Shown one piece after another: positions 5,363 to 5,736 of a stretch of DNA of 5,736 nucleotides. Both the position numbers and the translations under genes were made by a program. The stretch spans positions 1 to 5,736 of the forward strand of contig JASHSY010000219.1 in the NCBI GenBank assembly GCA_030040825.1. Direction: 5' to 3'. This stretch comes from Xanthobacteraceae bacterium. GTDB lineage: Bacteria; Pseudomonadota; Alphaproteobacteria; Rhizobiales; Xanthobacteraceae. The notes under the pieces are model-generated. The model was given only the letters and a program-made list of their open reading frames with translations. It had not been told where the DNA came from and ran no database searches. Positions within the stretch are counted from its first letter, which is position 1, and each line of letters starts with the position of its first letter.

Positions 5363-5736
5363 TGTACGTTTGATTGATCCGCCGGCTGGTGAATTTTCTA
5401 ATACCACGCGCCAAATCTCGCCGAAACCAATCTTGAAGATCTATAAGCCGATCAAGGTTTCGTACCGTCTCAGTTTAAATTTGGCTCAAACCACAAAGAC
5501 TGCATCAAAAAATGTGGTCCGTGCGGTGACCCAGAAGAAGACATCATTGCCGTCGCTTACTGACCTCCGCCCTTTCAATCAAATATGCTGATTCAGCGTG
5601 ACCGCGGCCGAATCCATAGAACGAATAGTCAAATGCTGCATAAACGGCGCCACGGCCTTTCATCATCGCGGTCGCCTAGGCGTAACACGAAGCTTCAAGC
5701 GCAGCCGACCACTCTCTTTCGCATTGTCTCCGCTGA
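5363..5736. other. Gene-poor right end of window
   Basis: These 374 bases follow gene B. Two short frames exist: plus-strand 5370-5591 (73 aa, TTG start, basic, no Shine-Dalgarno) and minus-strand 5666-5544 (40 aa, ATGATG start, with AGGCG a few bases upstream, aromatic-rich near YAAFDYSFYGFG). Neither has a recognisable motif, and I do not call either a gene. No sequence resembling the missing two-Cys tail of protein A was found after the B stop codon. No convincing terminator was found. Confidence 0.3.

Overview
The window looks like accessory chromosome of a Bradyrhizobium-type alphaproteobacterium (Bradyrhizobium or a close relative). This rests on protein style: tiny secreted Tyr/His/Trp- and Pro/Tyr-rich proteins, a DUF6166-like protein, and two single-pass membrane proteins whose C-terminal domain I recall from several bradyrhizobial proteins of unknown function. 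Base composition looks lower in GC than a typical bradyrhizobial core region. Gene spacing is loose, and there are decayed-looking reading frames, as expected for an island or low-constraint segment. No rRNA, tRNA, CRISPR array, intact insertion sequence or recognised defence or metabolic system was seen.

Layout. Positions 1-142 hold nothing I can assign. On the minus strand lie a 95-aa Pro/Tyr/Gly-rich exported protein (430 to 143), a 75-aa exported protein with a Tyr/His/Trp/Arg tail (1298 to 1071), a possible decayed Ala/Pro-rich exported protein (about 1612 to 1435), a DUF6166-like protein (2062 to 1664), a 405-aa single-pass membrane protein, here called A (3436 to 2219), and an 87-aa exported two-cysteine protein (4032 to 3769). 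On the plus strand is a second membrane protein, B (4280 to 5362), clearly a paralogue of A. The last 370 bases hold no gene I can support.

Main observations. A and B form a divergently oriented paralogous pair with the same three-part design: an N-terminal helical region, one transmembrane helix and a conserved C-terminal domain predicted to be outside the cytoplasm. Comparing their starts shows that B has probably lost one base near 4335-4337. An ATG at 4317 opens a frame whose first residues (MDGRNIY) match the start of A, and the frame then continues one base out of register. B also lacks the two-cysteine tail of A.

The genes do not form one obvious operon; gaps of 150 to 640 bases separate most of them. 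Three of the clear products are small exported proteins and two are membrane-anchored with extracytoplasmic domains, so the region looks devoted to the cell envelope. Any functional link between them is inference.
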